Of a DNA stretch of 52,101 bases, positions 1-9,313 are shown in pieces. This stretch comes from Kiritimatiellia bacterium (GTDB lineage: Bacteria > Verrucomicrobiota > Kiritimatiellia > RFP12 > UBA1067). A program made the position numbers and the translations under genes. Under the pieces are notes generated by a model. That model was not told the DNA's origin, made no database searches, and saw only the letters and a program-made list of their open reading frames with translations. Positions within the stretch are counted from its first letter, which is position 1, and every line of letters starts with the position of its first letter. Where the stretch lies: assembly GCA_016296065.1 (NCBI GenBank), contig JAEDKA010000023.1:1-52101 (forward strand), in the 5' to 3' direction.

Positions 1-59
1 AGACCCCTCGGATCCATCTTCAGAAAATTGACTCACCTGACTTGCAATTCACGCTTGCC

Positions 60-384
60 GACGCGGCGAGACGCCGCATCTCCTTGTTTCATCCACCTGG
101 CATCGCACCCCAAGGAGACGCACCGTCCCGGTGCGTCACACCGACGCGGCGAGACGCCGCATCTCCTTGTTTCATCCACCTAGCATCACACCCCAAGGAG
201 ATGCACCGTCCCGGTGCGTCACGCCGACGCGGCGAGACGCCGCATCTCCTTGTTTCATCCACCTAGCATCGCACCCCAAGGAGACGCACACCCCTGTAGC
301 CACCGCTTTGCGGCTCGCCTTCGGCGAGGGGGATATGTCCCGGTGCGTCACACCGACGCGGCGAGACGCCGCATCTCCTTGCAC
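60..384. repeat. Tandem 83-bp hairpin repeat array, about 3.4 copies
   Basis: Units start at 60, 143, 226 and 355. The first two are exactly 83 bp; the third is 129 bp because of a 46-bp insertion; the fourth is cut off near 384. Each unit holds three inverted repeats: GCGGCG/CGCCGC with loop AGA (63-77 in copy 1), CTCCTTG/CAAGGAG (80-86 with 111-117), and GACGCACCG/CGGTGCGTC with loop TCC (117-137). The insertion adds two more 3-nt-loop hairpins, CCGC-TTT-GCGG and CTCGCC-TTC-GGCGAG. Open frames through the array are a by-product of the repeat. It looks like a REP/BIME-like or MITE-like element; no transposase is visible nearby. Confidence 0.85.
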
Positions 385-585
385 TGCCAGACCGCTCACA
401 ACCTCCTTGACAAGACATATCCTCCCAAACTCCGAAACTCCCAACAGCGAAAGCAACCATATAGCGGCGGTTGAAAAACGCGAAGCACAAGGCGAAGTGG
501 TAACGAAGCCCCTTTACAAACCATCGGAGTTAAAGGAACAACGGGGACAGTCCCCGATATTTTCCCCGCGGCTTAGGCGCAACAG
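385..585. other. Non-coding stretch with a CGGGGAC-A-GTCCCCG palindrome
   Basis: No convincing gene lies between the repeat array and the GH16 stop codon. The one visible element is a perfect 7-bp-arm palindrome at 542-556 with a single-base centre (A). It shares the GGGAC[A/T]GTCCC core with three elements at 15273-15366, so it probably belongs to a dispersed repeat family. It also sits 30 nt beyond the GH16 stop and could end that transcript. Confidence 0.6.
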
Positions 586-2481
586 CTACTTCGCGGGCAC
601 GAGCTGGAAGCCGGTGATGGACGCCGAGCCCTTGCCGTCGCGATGGATTGCCCTTACGGCGAACTCGCGCTCGGTGAGACCGCGGAAGACTACCATGCAG
701 TCGGCCTTGTCGGAATCAGTGCCCTTCTCGCGCGTCGCCTCGACATAGCGTCCGTCGCCGATCCACCCGAAGTTAACCGCGCGCGCGGCGATCTCCTCTC
801 CGGAGCGGTTCAGCAGCACGACGTCGCCCTTCCATCCGTTCACGCCCGCGCCGAGATGGACGACGAGGTCATACTTCTCGAACGGGACTGAGGAGACGGC
901 GAACGGCGCGTTCCTGAGAGCCCCGCGGTGCAGACGGAAGTCCGCCCCTCCGAAGCCCCATCCCTCGCACTGCTCGTACTCCGCGCCCTTTCCGAGCGCG
1001 ACCCAGGCGGAAGTCGCGGCGCCGCTCGTGTCGCGGAGCTGACCTTCCTTCGCGCCGCCGGAGACCCTGACGTTGTTCCAGTTGGACTGTGCGCGCGCGT
1101 TGTCGCCCGCGATATCCCATTCGCGCAGGACAGAGTCGTCCTTCTTTCCGCTGGTGAAGCTTACGCCGATCGTGCCCTTAACGCCCGTGACGGGAATCTC
1201 GCCGAAATCCTTCGGAAGCTCCTTGCCGCAGTACACGCGCACCCAGTCGACCCACATGTCGCTCTCGTTTCCATAGCGCTCGACGTCGTACGGCCAGCCG
1301 CTGATTCCGGCGATCGCGTAGTTGATGAGGAACCACGTGTCCTGCGACTTCGTGACGGGGCCTGTCGGATGCCTCAGAACCTCGACGTCGTCGAAGTAGT
1401 AGACCGTGTCCGTCTCGGTGATGGCGAGGCCGTACGTGTGGAACGTCCAGCTCCATGTCGAGCCGCCAGCCATCTTCTGCGCATCGGGGAACGCATGCGG
1501 CGCCTCGCCCATGTCCTTCTGGCCCCACCAGTGCGTCGTCACGCCGTAGCGTCCGCCGTGGTTGGGGTTTCTCGGACCATACCCGCCGTAGCACTCGATG
1601 ACGTCGAGCTCGTCGCATCCGGCGTTCTTCGTAGCCTCGAATTTCGGATCGTCCTTGCTCATTCCGATCGTGCCCTTCGTGAGCGTCCAGAACGCTCCCC
1701 AGCTGCCAGGTGCGGAGTGGCACATGAGGCGACACTCGAAGTACGCCGGGACCGGAACCGCGACGCCCGTTCCGTCGGAACGGATCGACGAGAGAATACC
1801 GGTGCGGCCGTTGGTGCCGTAGGGCTTCGAGGCGTGGATCCTGAGGTAGGTCCCCTGCTGTCCGAACGGCAGGCAGTCTCCGTCCGGATCGCTGAACGGC
1901 CAGCCGCTGAAGTCTCCGCCTCCCGTCTTGTGCGCCGCATACCGCGCGCCGCGTCCGTCGGGAGAGATGGAGAGCGGTCCGTCGAAGTCGTCCTTGAAAA
2001 CGAGCTTCATCCCCTTTGCGCCGGGCGGGTCGGACTTCGGGATGCCCTGCTTCCACGAGACGCCGCCGAGGTTGAACAGCTGGAGCTCGCAGTAGTCCTG
2101 GTGTCCCTTTCCGTCAATGGCCTGCAGGCGAATCGTCGTCGGACCCGCCGGAAACTCGTCGGCGTGGAAGACGAACTCGCCGCGCGCGTCGGCCCCGAGC
2201 TGTATGTCCGCAAGGACCGCATCCTCGCCCCACTCGCCGCCGGCGCGCCAGCAGCGCGCGAGGACGCGCGTCATTCCCTTTGCCTCGAACACGACTGTGA
2301 CGTCTCCCTTCACGTTCGAGCAGTAGCGCGGAGCAAGCACCTTGATTGACTGCACGAAGTCGATGCCCTTCGTGGAATCGCCGTTGTAGAACTCCGGGTA
2401 CTCCGCCGAAGCCTTAACGTCGTCCGCGAACACGGAAAACGCAAGCCCTGCGGCAGCGGCAAATAGGACGCTCTTGAACAT
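586..2481 (-). CDS. Secreted glycoside hydrolase family 16 protein
   Basis: 631 aa. Residues 1-20 form a signal peptide (hydrophobic stretch ending SVFA-DD). Residues about 30-140 look like a beta-sandwich. The GH16 catalytic domain runs about 160-425 and carries the active-site signature ELDVIE at about 291-296 (nucleophile Glu, helper Asp, acid/base Glu; the beta-bulge ExDxxE form of laminarinases, agarases and carrageenases). A C-terminal domain (about 440-631) with an SNWNN motif resembles accessory domains of secreted PVC proteins. The ATG at 2481 is preferred over the adjacent GTG at 2484 because AGGAG lies 6 nt before it. The likely role is endo-hydrolysis of a beta-glucan or algal/host galactan; the substrate cannot be read from sequence. 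It has its own promoter downstream of the CotH gene. Confidence 0.88.
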   Translation of the reverse strand: MFKSVLFAAAAGLAFSVFADDVKASAEYPEFYNGDSTKGIDFVQSIKVLAPRYCSNVKGDVTVVFEAKGMTRVLARCWRAGGEWGEDAVLADIQLGADARGEFVFHADEFPAGPTTIRLQAIDGKGHQDYCELQLFNLGGVSWKQGIPKSDPPGAKGMKLVFKDDFDGPLSISPDGRGARYAAHKTGGGDFSGWPFSDPDGDCLPFGQQGTYLRIHASKPYGTNGRTGILSSIRSDGTGVAVPVPAYFECRLMCHSAPGSWGAFWTLTKGTIGMSKDDPKFEATKNAGCDELDVIECYGGYGPRNPNHGGRYGVTTHWWGQKDMGEAPHAFPDAQKMAGGSTWSWTFHTYGLAITETDTVYYFDDVEVLRHPTGPVTKSQDTWFLINYAIAGISGWPYDVERYGNESDMWVDWVRVYCGKELPKDFGEIPVTGVKGTIGVSFTSGKKDDSVLREWDIAGDNARAQSNWNNVRVSGGAKEGQLRDTSGAATSAWVALGKGAEYEQCEGWGFGGADFRLHRGALRNAPFAVSSVPFEKYDLVVHLGAGVNGWKGDVVLLNRSGEEIAARAVNFGWIGDGRYVEATREKGTDSDKADCMVVFRGLTEREFAVRAIHRDGKGSASITGFQLVPAK

Positions 2482-2535
2482 CACTGTCTCCTTCTAGTTG
2501 TTTTATCGTGTTTTGGTATGACGGCTTATGCAGAA

Positions 2536-2541
2536 ATTATA
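2536..2541 (-). promoter_or_regulatory. Extended -10 box for the GH16 gene
   Basis: The minus strand reads TGATATAAT, an extended -10. The box is 54 nt before the ATG at 2481, leaving a leader of roughly 47 nt that holds the AGGAG ribosome site. Confidence 0.6.
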
Positions 2542-2574
2542 TCACAGCGCGGTTGCCGTCCGCAAGATTCGTAT

Positions 2575-2601
2575 GCGGCCTATCGGCCAAGAATAAGCCG
2601 C
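2575..2601 (-). terminator. Possible hairpin terminator after the CotH gene
   Basis: The 9-bp arms GCGGCCTAT and ATAAGCCGC (one G-U pair in the RNA) flank a 9-nt loop, 34 nt past the CotH stop codon. There is no clear U-tract, so a rho-independent role is uncertain. Confidence 0.35.
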
Positions 2602-2602
2602 T

Positions 2603-2618
2603 GTTTACAACAACCGCG
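2603..2618 (-). promoter_or_regulatory. Candidate operator shared with kduI
   Basis: The plus strand reads GTTTACAACAACCGCG. Fifteen of these bases match, with one difference, a site at 35941-35955 upstream of kduI (TTTACAATAACCGCG). It lies about 62 nt upstream of the GH16 -10 box. Two carbohydrate genes 33 kb apart sharing this word suggests a common regulator, but with only two sites this is inference. Confidence 0.3.
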
Positions 2619-2634
2619 CATTCTGGCGTCCAAG

Positions 2635-5600
2635 CTACGGCAGGCTGATGACGCCGCGGAAGAAGCGGTCGCTCGCCGTATCGTACGGAGCGTGCCATTC
2701 TCCCGCGTCCAGCGACGCGCGTCCCTCGATCACCGGCTCCACGTTGTAGACCTTCCCCTCCGGCAGCGACACGTGCGGTGTACCGTCCGCGTCGATTTCG
2801 ATCTTGAGCGTGAAAACCTTCTTCTCCGCCTCTATTCCGGCGGACGTCGGCGCGCAGTTGAGAGCGAAGGCCTCGAGGTTGATCGGCTGGTCGGGATCGA
2901 ACGCGACCTCCTGCGCCATCGCCCAGTCCGCAACTTTCGACGCCTTCACTTTGAGTTCGTCGAGCTGCGCTGCCTGCGCAGCGGGCACGATCTCGCCGTT
3001 CTCAGTTTCGGCGACGACATCCTCCCAGCAGCCGACGCCGACAGGGTCGACGATGAGATGGTTCCGCGCCGTCACCTTTCCGTCTGCGTCGTATCCAATC
3101 ACCTCGACGAGCGTCTTGTGTCCGCGCTCGTACCAGTCCGCCTTCGCGATCTCGACGGATCCGAAATCGGCGCGCGCGACCTGGGCGATGAAGCGTCCGT
3201 TGACGAGAACGTCGACCGACGCCGTCGCATCCTTCGCAGAGGCGGAGAGACGGAGGCTGTTCTTCGCAAGGGCCTGTCCGGAAACCTCGGCCGCGACGTC
3301 GTCGGGACGGTAGGTGCCCGGATGCCAGTCCCACCAGTCGCGGTCCTGGGTGTAGGGGAAGTACTGGTGCGCGCTCTCGTGGTTGGCGATGGCGCTCATG
3401 AGCGACTCCGGCGTCGCGAAGACCGTGTCGAGCCACGCAAGACGCGTCGTCATCCACTCCTTGAACATCGCGGTATCCTCGGCCGGCGTGCGCGCCTTGT
3501 CGCCGTAGGACTGCGCGCGCGTCGCGCCCCAGCGGGCGAGCTCCGCCTCACCGGCCTCGGCGAGATATTCCGCGTACTCATCGTACTTGCAGTTCTCGCC
3601 CTCGAAGAGCGCGGCGAATTTCGGACGCATCTCCTGGTACTTCTCCCAGGCGCGCAGGCAGAACCACGGATCGTCGAGCCATTCCTTGTAGAAGCTCACC
3701 GCCCAGCCGTTGCTCTGGTCGCGGGCGAGGATCCACTTCGCCGCGTCGCCCATTCCGACTGCCACCGAGCCGAGGCCCCAGTCGAAGTCCCATGCCGGAC
3801 CGAAGGTGAGCTTTCCGCCGACGGCCTTGTAGCAGTAGCGGCTCTTGTACCACGCGTCGTGGTTGCCGAAGATCTCGTTGACGAGCCAATAGGAGACCAT
3901 CGAGTCGATGTCGCAGAGGTCCTTCCAGCTCTTCGAACCGTCCGACGTCGTGTTGCGCGGCGAAACCCACGAGGCATAGACGTCCTTCCAGAAGTCCTTG
4001 GACCAGTCCATCATGCGCGTGCTTGTCGCGGCGAACTCGGGCACCTTGAACATCACCGGGATGTCGTCGTCGGACTCTCCGTCGCCTTTGACGTCGATCT
4101 TGAACTTCGACACTTCGTCGTACTCTGCCGAAAGCTCCCAGAGATATCCGCCGGTGACGTCGATGTCCGTCTCATCGACCCACGAGAGATCCTCCTCCGA
4201 GCCGCCGCGCGCCTCGGACTCCTCCTCCCAGTCGAACACGTCGACGCGCGTCGAGCCGACGCGGACATGCTCGCAGAGCTGGTAGGTTCCGTCGAAGCGT
4301 CCGTTGAACACGACCTCCACCCACGTGGAGTCCTGGTAGTTGAGGCCGAACTCGCCGGACATATCGTATGCCGTCTTGTTGCGCATGGAGCTCACGTCGA
4401 TGTAGTTCGCAAGCAGCACCCAGTGCTTGTTCTTTCCGAAGCCGAACATGCTCGTCTTCTTGTCGAGCTTCACCTTGTACGGCTTCTTCGGCATTCCCCA
4501 CGACGTGTTGCCGCGTCCCTTGACCTTCGCCGCTCCGTCGTACTGCTGCTTGAACTCGGCGTTGCCCTGCACGCGCACGTTGGCGTTCTTCTCGTCGTCC
4601 TTGAATGCGATGTCCGCGCAGTCCTCCGTGTCGACGTAGACGACCGGCAGCTTCGAAAACCAGATCGCCGTCTCTAGTTTTTGGGTGCCGTCGATACAGA
4701 CGACACCCTTGAGGAAATGCTCTATGTCGGCTGCAACCGGCGTGTAGGTTGCAGCGGTCGAAACCGGTTCGGACTCGTACACGCCATTCCAGTCGCCGCG
4801 AAACCACTTGAACGAGACTTCGCCGTCCTCGCCTTCGCGCGTGCCGTCGCCGTAGTCGGTGGAGAGCGTCAGCGGCTTTCCGACCTGAGGACGGTCTGCC
4901 TGCGTCACGAACAGCACGAAGCCCTTCCACCGCGCGGTAAGCGTGATGTCTCCGTCGGCCCTGACGATCGTCTCATTGGTGACGGGATTGCCGTCGGAAT
5001 CGACCCAGCAGTCGAAGGACCTTCCGGCCCAGACGGGAACGGGCAGCGCAAGCGGCATGCCCTCGCCCGGCGCGACGTAGGTGTAGTTGGACGCATTGAC
5101 AGCGCGTCCGGAGAAAAGCGAGACGCGGAAACTCGCCTTTACGTCGGACGGCGGATGGAAATAGTCGCGCCCGAGGTAATTGAAAGACGTGAAGCCGTCT
5201 TCGTAGTCCGCGCCGACGACAGGCACGGCATAGACACCGGGGGAAGATCCTACCTGAACTCCAGTGCTCATAAGCTGTATCTGCTGTCCCCCTGCCCAAT
5301 AACCGCCGGTGCGTCCGATGGCAAGATATCCGAGATCGCCCTTTTCTACCGAAAGCACCTCGACGACATACGTGTAGGATCCGCCGATCTCGACTGATTT
5401 TACGTTCTTGGAAAACAAGTTGACCCAGGAGTCCTTTGCTGCGTCCACCGTGAACACGTTGTCCGCGAGCGTCGCCGAAAGGGAATGGAAGTTCTCCGAA
5501 GAGTCGCTCGGATACAGATTCAGGGTGCGCCCGAAAGGCTGCTCCGTGTTGACCCAGCGAAACTTTTCCAAGACCTGCCCGCCGTTCGGGTCGAATGTGA

Positions 5601-6396
5601 CCTTGACCGGCATGACGGTGCCTTCGTCGCGCGTCCATGTTGCCGTCAGTGTCTGGTTCTGGCCCGCCTGCGCAGTGACAACGGTCTCCGCCGTGACGGG
5701 GTTTCCGTCGGCATCGATCCATCCGGCGAACGTGAAGCCCGTCCGGACTGGAACAGGCAACGGCATCGCGGCGAGTCCGCCGGCAGCCACAGGTTCCGTT
5801 CCGGCCGGCACGGCACCCTTTCCGGCGTAGAGTCCGATGCGGAATGTCATACGGCAGGTTCCGTCGGCGGGATTGAGATCGATGAAGTCGCGGCCAAGCG
5901 TCGTGCGACCGGACTGTTCCTGGCCCGTAAGATTGAAGACCATCCGGCCCGTCCCCTGCACCTGCTTCCAGGCTCCCGACAGCTGCGAGGGCTGGTCGCC
6001 GCCCGTCTGCCCGACGTTGAACCACGGCGCGGCGGACGCGGCGTTCTCGTAGGTGAGAATGTCGATGACGTAGGTATAGGGCCGGTTCTCGAATATGTTT
6101 TCGATCGGCTTCGTCCAGAAGTTGCTCCAGCGAGCCGAGGATGTCTCATATGTGAAGACGCCGTCCGCAAGCGTGAGCCTGTCGGATGCCATCTCAGAAA
6201 AATTCTCCGTCGAGTCGCTCGGGTAGAGGTTGACGTTCTGCCCGAAGGTCCCGCCGATCTTGACGACGCGGATCGCATCCTCGAGTTCGCCGCCGTTGGC
6301 GTCGAATGAAACAGCAACAGTCGAGCTGTCGGCGCTCGCCCTGAAAAGCGACACCATGGACAGGACCGTCGCGCAGACGGCTGGAATCATCTTCAT
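2635..6396 (-). CDS. Secreted CotH-kinase family protein with InlB-type repeats
   Basis: 1253 aa with a signal peptide (residues 1-23, ending SADS). Two related modules of about 230 aa follow (about 25-255 and 262-490). Each starts V-x-FD-x-NGG and ends in an InlB B-repeat (TGFTFAGWIDADGNPVT ... LTATW; AGRSFDCWVDSDGNPVT ... LTARW). From about 590 to 1000 is a CotH domain: GRGNTSWGMPKKPYKVKL near 630, CEHVRV, and the metal-binding core AWDFDWG near 868. CotH proteins are atypical protein kinases, first known from Bacillus spore coats. The C-terminal 250 aa are unassigned. The start is supported by AAAGGAG 8 nt upstream. It lies 22 nt after the preceding secreted-protein gene, so the two are probably co-transcribed. 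The substrate is unknown. Confidence 0.85.
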   Translation of the reverse strand: MKMIPAVCATVLSMVSLFRASADSSTVAVSFDANGGELEDAIRVVKIGGTFGQNVNLYPSDSTENFSEMASDRLTLADGVFTYETSSARWSNFWTKPIENIFENRPYTYVIDILTYENAASAAPWFNVGQTGGDQPSQLSGAWKQVQGTGRMVFNLTGQEQSGRTTLGRDFIDLNPADGTCRMTFRIGLYAGKGAVPAGTEPVAAGGLAAMPLPVPVRTGFTFAGWIDADGNPVTAETVVTAQAGQNQTLTATWTRDEGTVMPVKVTFDPNGGQVLEKFRWVNTEQPFGRTLNLYPSDSSENFHSLSATLADNVFTVDAAKDSWVNLFSKNVKSVEIGGSYTYVVEVLSVEKGDLGYLAIGRTGGYWAGGQQIQLMSTGVQVGSSPGVYAVPVVGADYEDGFTSFNYLGRDYFHPPSDVKASFRVSLFSGRAVNASNYTYVAPGEGMPLALPVPVWAGRSFDCWVDSDGNPVTNETIVRADGDITLTARWKGFVLFVTQADRPQVGKPLTLSTDYGDGTREGEDGEVSFKWFRGDWNGVYESEPVSTAATYTPVAADIEHFLKGVVCIDGTQKLETAIWFSKLPVVYVDTEDCADIAFKDDEKNANVRVQGNAEFKQQYDGAAKVKGRGNTSWGMPKKPYKVKLDKKTSMFGFGKNKHWVLLANYIDVSSMRNKTAYDMSGEFGLNYQDSTWVEVVFNGRFDGTYQLCEHVRVGSTRVDVFDWEEESEARGGSEEDLSWVDETDIDVTGGYLWELSAEYDEVSKFKIDVKGDGESDDDIPVMFKVPEFAATSTRMMDWSKDFWKDVYASWVSPRNTTSDGSKSWKDLCDIDSMVSYWLVNEIFGNHDAWYKSRYCYKAVGGKLTFGPAWDFDWGLGSVAVGMGDAAKWILARDQSNGWAVSFYKEWLDDPWFCLRAWEKYQEMRPKFAALFEGENCKYDEYAEYLAEAGEAELARWGATRAQSYGDKARTPAEDTAMFKEWMTTRLAWLDTVFATPESLMSAIANHESAHQYFPYTQDRDWWDWHPGTYRPDDVAAEVSGQALAKNSLRLSASAKDATASVDVLVNGRFIAQVARADFGSVEIAKADWYERGHKTLVEVIGYDADGKVTARNHLIVDPVGVGCWEDVVAETENGEIVPAAQAAQLDELKVKASKVADWAMAQEVAFDPDQPINLEAFALNCAPTSAGIEAEKKVFTLKIEIDADGTPHVSLPEGKVYNVEPVIEGRASLDAGEWHAPYDTASDRFFRGVISLP

Positions 6397-6418
6397 TTTT
6401 AGTTCTCCTTTGGAAAAT

Positions 6419-9139
6419 TCAGCGGAGGGAGATATACATTCCCTGACTTCCGCGGCACTCGCAGGCCACGCCGCTTTTTGCGGCGTCCGACTTCGGCGTG
6501 AAGTACATCTGCGCGTGCGAGACTGCGGACCTCGGCATATCGGTGAGCGTAATGCCGTTCGTGTCGAGCTTCGTCTGCGCTGCGCTCGTAGACCAGTCGA
6601 CTAGCTGCTGGTCGAACTTGCCGCGCGCCTTGAGATAGGGCGATGCCTTGTCCACGACAAACGTCACCGCCGGGACGCCTTCTCCATCGCGGGCGAAGAA
6701 GGTCGCACCGCCGTTGCCGGTGCGGACGATCGGCGCGGAAGCGAAACCGCCGGCCGGGATGACGAACCTGAACACGGGCGACTCGGGCATGGCGCTCTTT
6801 ACGCCGGATGCCCGCTGGCCATTATTGTCGCGAATGGCGAGTTGCGCGTCGCGTCCCATGAAGGTGATCCCCTTCGGCGACTGGCCAGAGATGCTTTCCC
6901 CTATCACGAAACTAAGCGCGTCGACCGTTCCGTTGTCGATCACGATCTCGGCATCCTTTCCGGAGAGCTCGAAACGGTGCCAATCTTCCTTCTTGGATAC
7001 AGCCACGTGGCAGTTTGTTCCGAGATACATGTAGGCGTTCTCGCCTGCGACCGTGAACTCCCACTGCGTCTTGATTGACGCGCCGTTGCGCATCGTGAGG
7101 GAGCTGTTGTTCTTCACGCAGTAGCGATCGACGTAGGTGACGGAGACTCCGTCGAACGTCACAGCGATGTTGTCGTACTGCGAGTCCTTGAACCAGGGGG
7201 AGCTGATCGCCGCGTCCTCGGACGTGCCGATGAACGTGAGGTCCGCTCCGCCGTAGCCGAGGGTGGTGGGCCCGGCGAGCTGCTCGTAGTTCGCGTCAAC
7301 GTATATGACGTCGGTCTGGTTTCCGTACCAGTTGGCCTTCGAACCGTAGGACGGATACCCAAGGCGAGTCTTGCCGTCGCCTTCGCCTTCCATCGTCCAG
7401 TTCGCCGGCTCGCTCCAGTACCCTGTCGTGTTCGCGTTCCACGCAAACGATGCGTTGTCGAGAACCTTCACCAGGTTCGTGTTCGAGCTCGAGTACCACG
7501 TCTGCCCTCCGATCTCGTACCTCGCGACGATTGCATACGCGACCTTCGCGCCGAGCGGAACCTGCCTCGTGAACGACACCGCGCCGACTGCGCTGACAGG
7601 CTTCTCCTCGACGACCTCCATGTTGGAGGAGAGGTCGTCCTTCGGACCGCCCCACGCAAGTCGCAGCTCGACCGTCGATACTCCGTCGTCCACATAAGTC
7701 CCGACGTTTCCAGTAAGCGTGATTGTTCCCGTAAGATCGCCCGCCCCAGCGGACTCCGTCTCCGCATCGACAAGCGTGCGCTCTATTTCTCCCCTGCCGG
7801 TCAGAAACGCCCATATCTGGTCCTGCGATGTCTGGCACGAGGCGTTCGCCTTCTTCGTGTAGAGATAGTCCGTCGTCGAATCGTTCACCGTGTCCCTGAG
7901 CACGAAGCCAGCGTCTGCAATGCCGACGTTCGAGGACGACCAGTCGACGACGCACATGTCGCAGATTGTCTCGTCCGCGTAGAACGGGGAACTCGCCGAT
8001 ATCCCGAAGGCGACAGGCGTGCGGACCGTAGTGTCATTCTCGTGGTCCTGCCACACGGGACCGCACATGGGAAACTTGCCGTCCCTCGTCTTCTTTATCG
8101 GCGCCGCGGCATATCCGCCGCGCGGTACGACCAGCTCGAAGAGCGGACTCGACGGAATGCTCGAGCACACCACGAACTCCTGCTCGAACTCAAGGCGCGG
8201 ATTCTTCCCCTTGAGGATGAAGCCTTTTGGCGTCCCGGAGGAGGACTGCTGTCCGATCCTGAATCCGCGCGAACGGATATATCCGTCGTCGACTTCGACG
8301 AGCGCGCCTTCGCCGTCAAGGCGGAACGTCCACCAGTAATCGTTGCTCGCGTATATCTCGCACCCAGGACCGACATAGAGATACGCCCCGTCGCCGTTGA
8401 CGTTGAACTCCCACTTGGTCTCGAAGTAGGCGCCGTTGATCATCCGCATCCTGGAGCCGGCTGCGACCGTGTAGGATCCCGAAGTCACGACCTTCACGTT
8501 GTCGAATACGAGAGTGTTCCCGCCCGTCGTGTGCGTGTTCCCGCAGCTTATCGTCTTGCCGCTGCCCATGACCGTGAGATTGAGACCTGTGTTGTCAAGG
8601 AAAAGCTCGCCGCAGCTGTAGTCCGCATCGAGCGTAACCTCCGCCGTCTGCCCGCCGAGGAAGCGGACCTGCCCCGTCGTGTACGCCGGATAGCCGATGT
8701 TCTTGTAGCCGTCGGTTGCCGTTTCCTTGCGAGTCCAGTTGGCGGGATCGTGCCAGTTGCCCTTGGCGTTGCTCACCCAGATGTACTCCGACGAGTCCGT
8801 CGCCGTGACGACGCCCATGAGGCTGTCGTCGCTGCCGAGCGCCGCCCTGTACGCGATCTTCGCGCCGACCGATATCTGCGCCGTCAGGTTGTACGTTCCG
8901 TCCGCCGTGATCTCGCGCGACGCGGCGGAAGTCGTTGCGTCAGGCTCTCCGTCGCGCGGACCCGCTTCGCCGATCAGAAGCTCGAGCGTCCCGCCCGAAT
9001 ACCCGCCGACGGTGACTGGCACGGTCAGCCGGTCTCCAGAGATCGTGGGTTCGCCGAGCGTAAGGCTGGCGCCGCAGGCTGCGGCGGAAACCATCGACAC
9101 GAGCGCGACAGAAGCGACATTCATGAATCTTGATTTCAT
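6419..9139 (-). CDS. Large secreted beta-rich protein made of two homologous halves
   Basis: 906 aa. A start at 9139 gives a typical signal peptide (MKSRFMNVASVALVSMVSAAACGA) with GGAG 6 nt upstream; a longer frame upstream lacks such signals. The protein holds two copies of a module of roughly 400 aa. Shared landmarks are: an FN3-like strand with (V/I)GAK(I/V)AY; a G-x-W-x-(D/E)PANWT motif; a GYP(A/S)Y loop; runs of Asn/Thr/Gly as in right-handed beta-helix or autotransporter passenger domains; KWEF/QWEF-x-V-x-G-(D/E)-x-AY-(L/M)-Y; and PKG(F/I). No catalytic motif is recognised and no autotransporter barrel follows. It is the first gene of the unit with the CotH gene and diverges from the regulator at 9314. 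It may be an adhesin or a carbohydrate-binding surface protein. Confidence 0.75.
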   Translation of the reverse strand: MKSRFMNVASVALVSMVSAAACGASLTLGEPTISGDRLTVPVTVGGYSGGTLELLIGEAGPRDGEPDATTSAASREITADGTYNLTAQISVGAKIAYRAALGSDDSLMGVVTATDSSEYIWVSNAKGNWHDPANWTRKETATDGYKNIGYPAYTTGQVRFLGGQTAEVTLDADYSCGELFLDNTGLNLTVMGSGKTISCGNTHTTGGNTLVFDNVKVVTSGSYTVAAGSRMRMINGAYFETKWEFNVNGDGAYLYVGPGCEIYASNDYWWTFRLDGEGALVEVDDGYIRSRGFRIGQQSSSGTPKGFILKGKNPRLEFEQEFVVCSSIPSSPLFELVVPRGGYAAAPIKKTRDGKFPMCGPVWQDHENDTTVRTPVAFGISASSPFYADETICDMCVVDWSSSNVGIADAGFVLRDTVNDSTTDYLYTKKANASCQTSQDQIWAFLTGRGEIERTLVDAETESAGAGDLTGTITLTGNVGTYVDDGVSTVELRLAWGGPKDDLSSNMEVVEEKPVSAVGAVSFTRQVPLGAKVAYAIVARYEIGGQTWYSSSNTNLVKVLDNASFAWNANTTGYWSEPANWTMEGEGDGKTRLGYPSYGSKANWYGNQTDVIYVDANYEQLAGPTTLGYGGADLTFIGTSEDAAISSPWFKDSQYDNIAVTFDGVSVTYVDRYCVKNNSSLTMRNGASIKTQWEFTVAGENAYMYLGTNCHVAVSKKEDWHRFELSGKDAEIVIDNGTVDALSFVIGESISGQSPKGITFMGRDAQLAIRDNNGQRASGVKSAMPESPVFRFVIPAGGFASAPIVRTGNGGATFFARDGEGVPAVTFVVDKASPYLKARGKFDQQLVDWSTSAAQTKLDTNGITLTDMPRSAVSHAQMYFTPKSDAAKSGVACECRGSQGMYISLR

Positions 9140-9183
9140 TTTTTGCTCCAGTTTTGTTCCTGTTGTTCCCTGACTACGCGGCA

Positions 9184-9214
9184 ATGATATCATAAAACTC
9201 CTTGCGCACGCAAG
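9184..9214. promoter_or_regulatory. Palindromes in the divergent promoter region
   Basis: Two inverted repeats lie between the divergent genes: ATGATATCAT (9184-9193) and CTTGCG-CA-CGCAAG (9201-9214). On the minus strand TATGAT overlapping the first could serve as the -10 of the gene starting at 9139. Both are plausible operators for the adjacent regulator. Confidence 0.4.
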
Positions 9215-9278
9215 AGAATAGCACACACTATCCGACAACTAATTAACGACCTTTTAGCCAATTCTTTTCAAGCCCCCG

Positions 9279-9307
9279 TTGCATCGCGGGCAAGAATCCG
9301 CTATAAT
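9279..9307 (+). promoter_or_regulatory. Sigma-70-type promoter of the XylR-like regulator
   Basis: TTGCAT (9279-9284), a 17-bp spacer, then TATAAT (9302-9307). Only six bases separate TATAAT from the ATG at 9314, so transcription should start at or next to the start codon and give a leaderless mRNA. Confidence 0.75.
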
Positions 9308-9313
9308 TTAGAC

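Noticed and set aside
60..384. CRISPR array
   Set aside because: Units repeat head to tail over the full 83 bp with no unique spacers, and no cas genes are in the window.
928..2349. Long plus-strand open frame (473 codons) opposite the GH16 gene
   Set aside because: It is a mirror frame of a GC-rich gene: Arg/Ala/Val-rich, no domains, no ribosome site. The minus strand carries a clear GH16 active site.
2518..4677. 719-codon plus-strand open frame opposite the CotH gene
   Set aside because: Same mirror-frame artefact; low-complexity Arg/Val/Leu composition against a well-defined CotH domain on the other strand.
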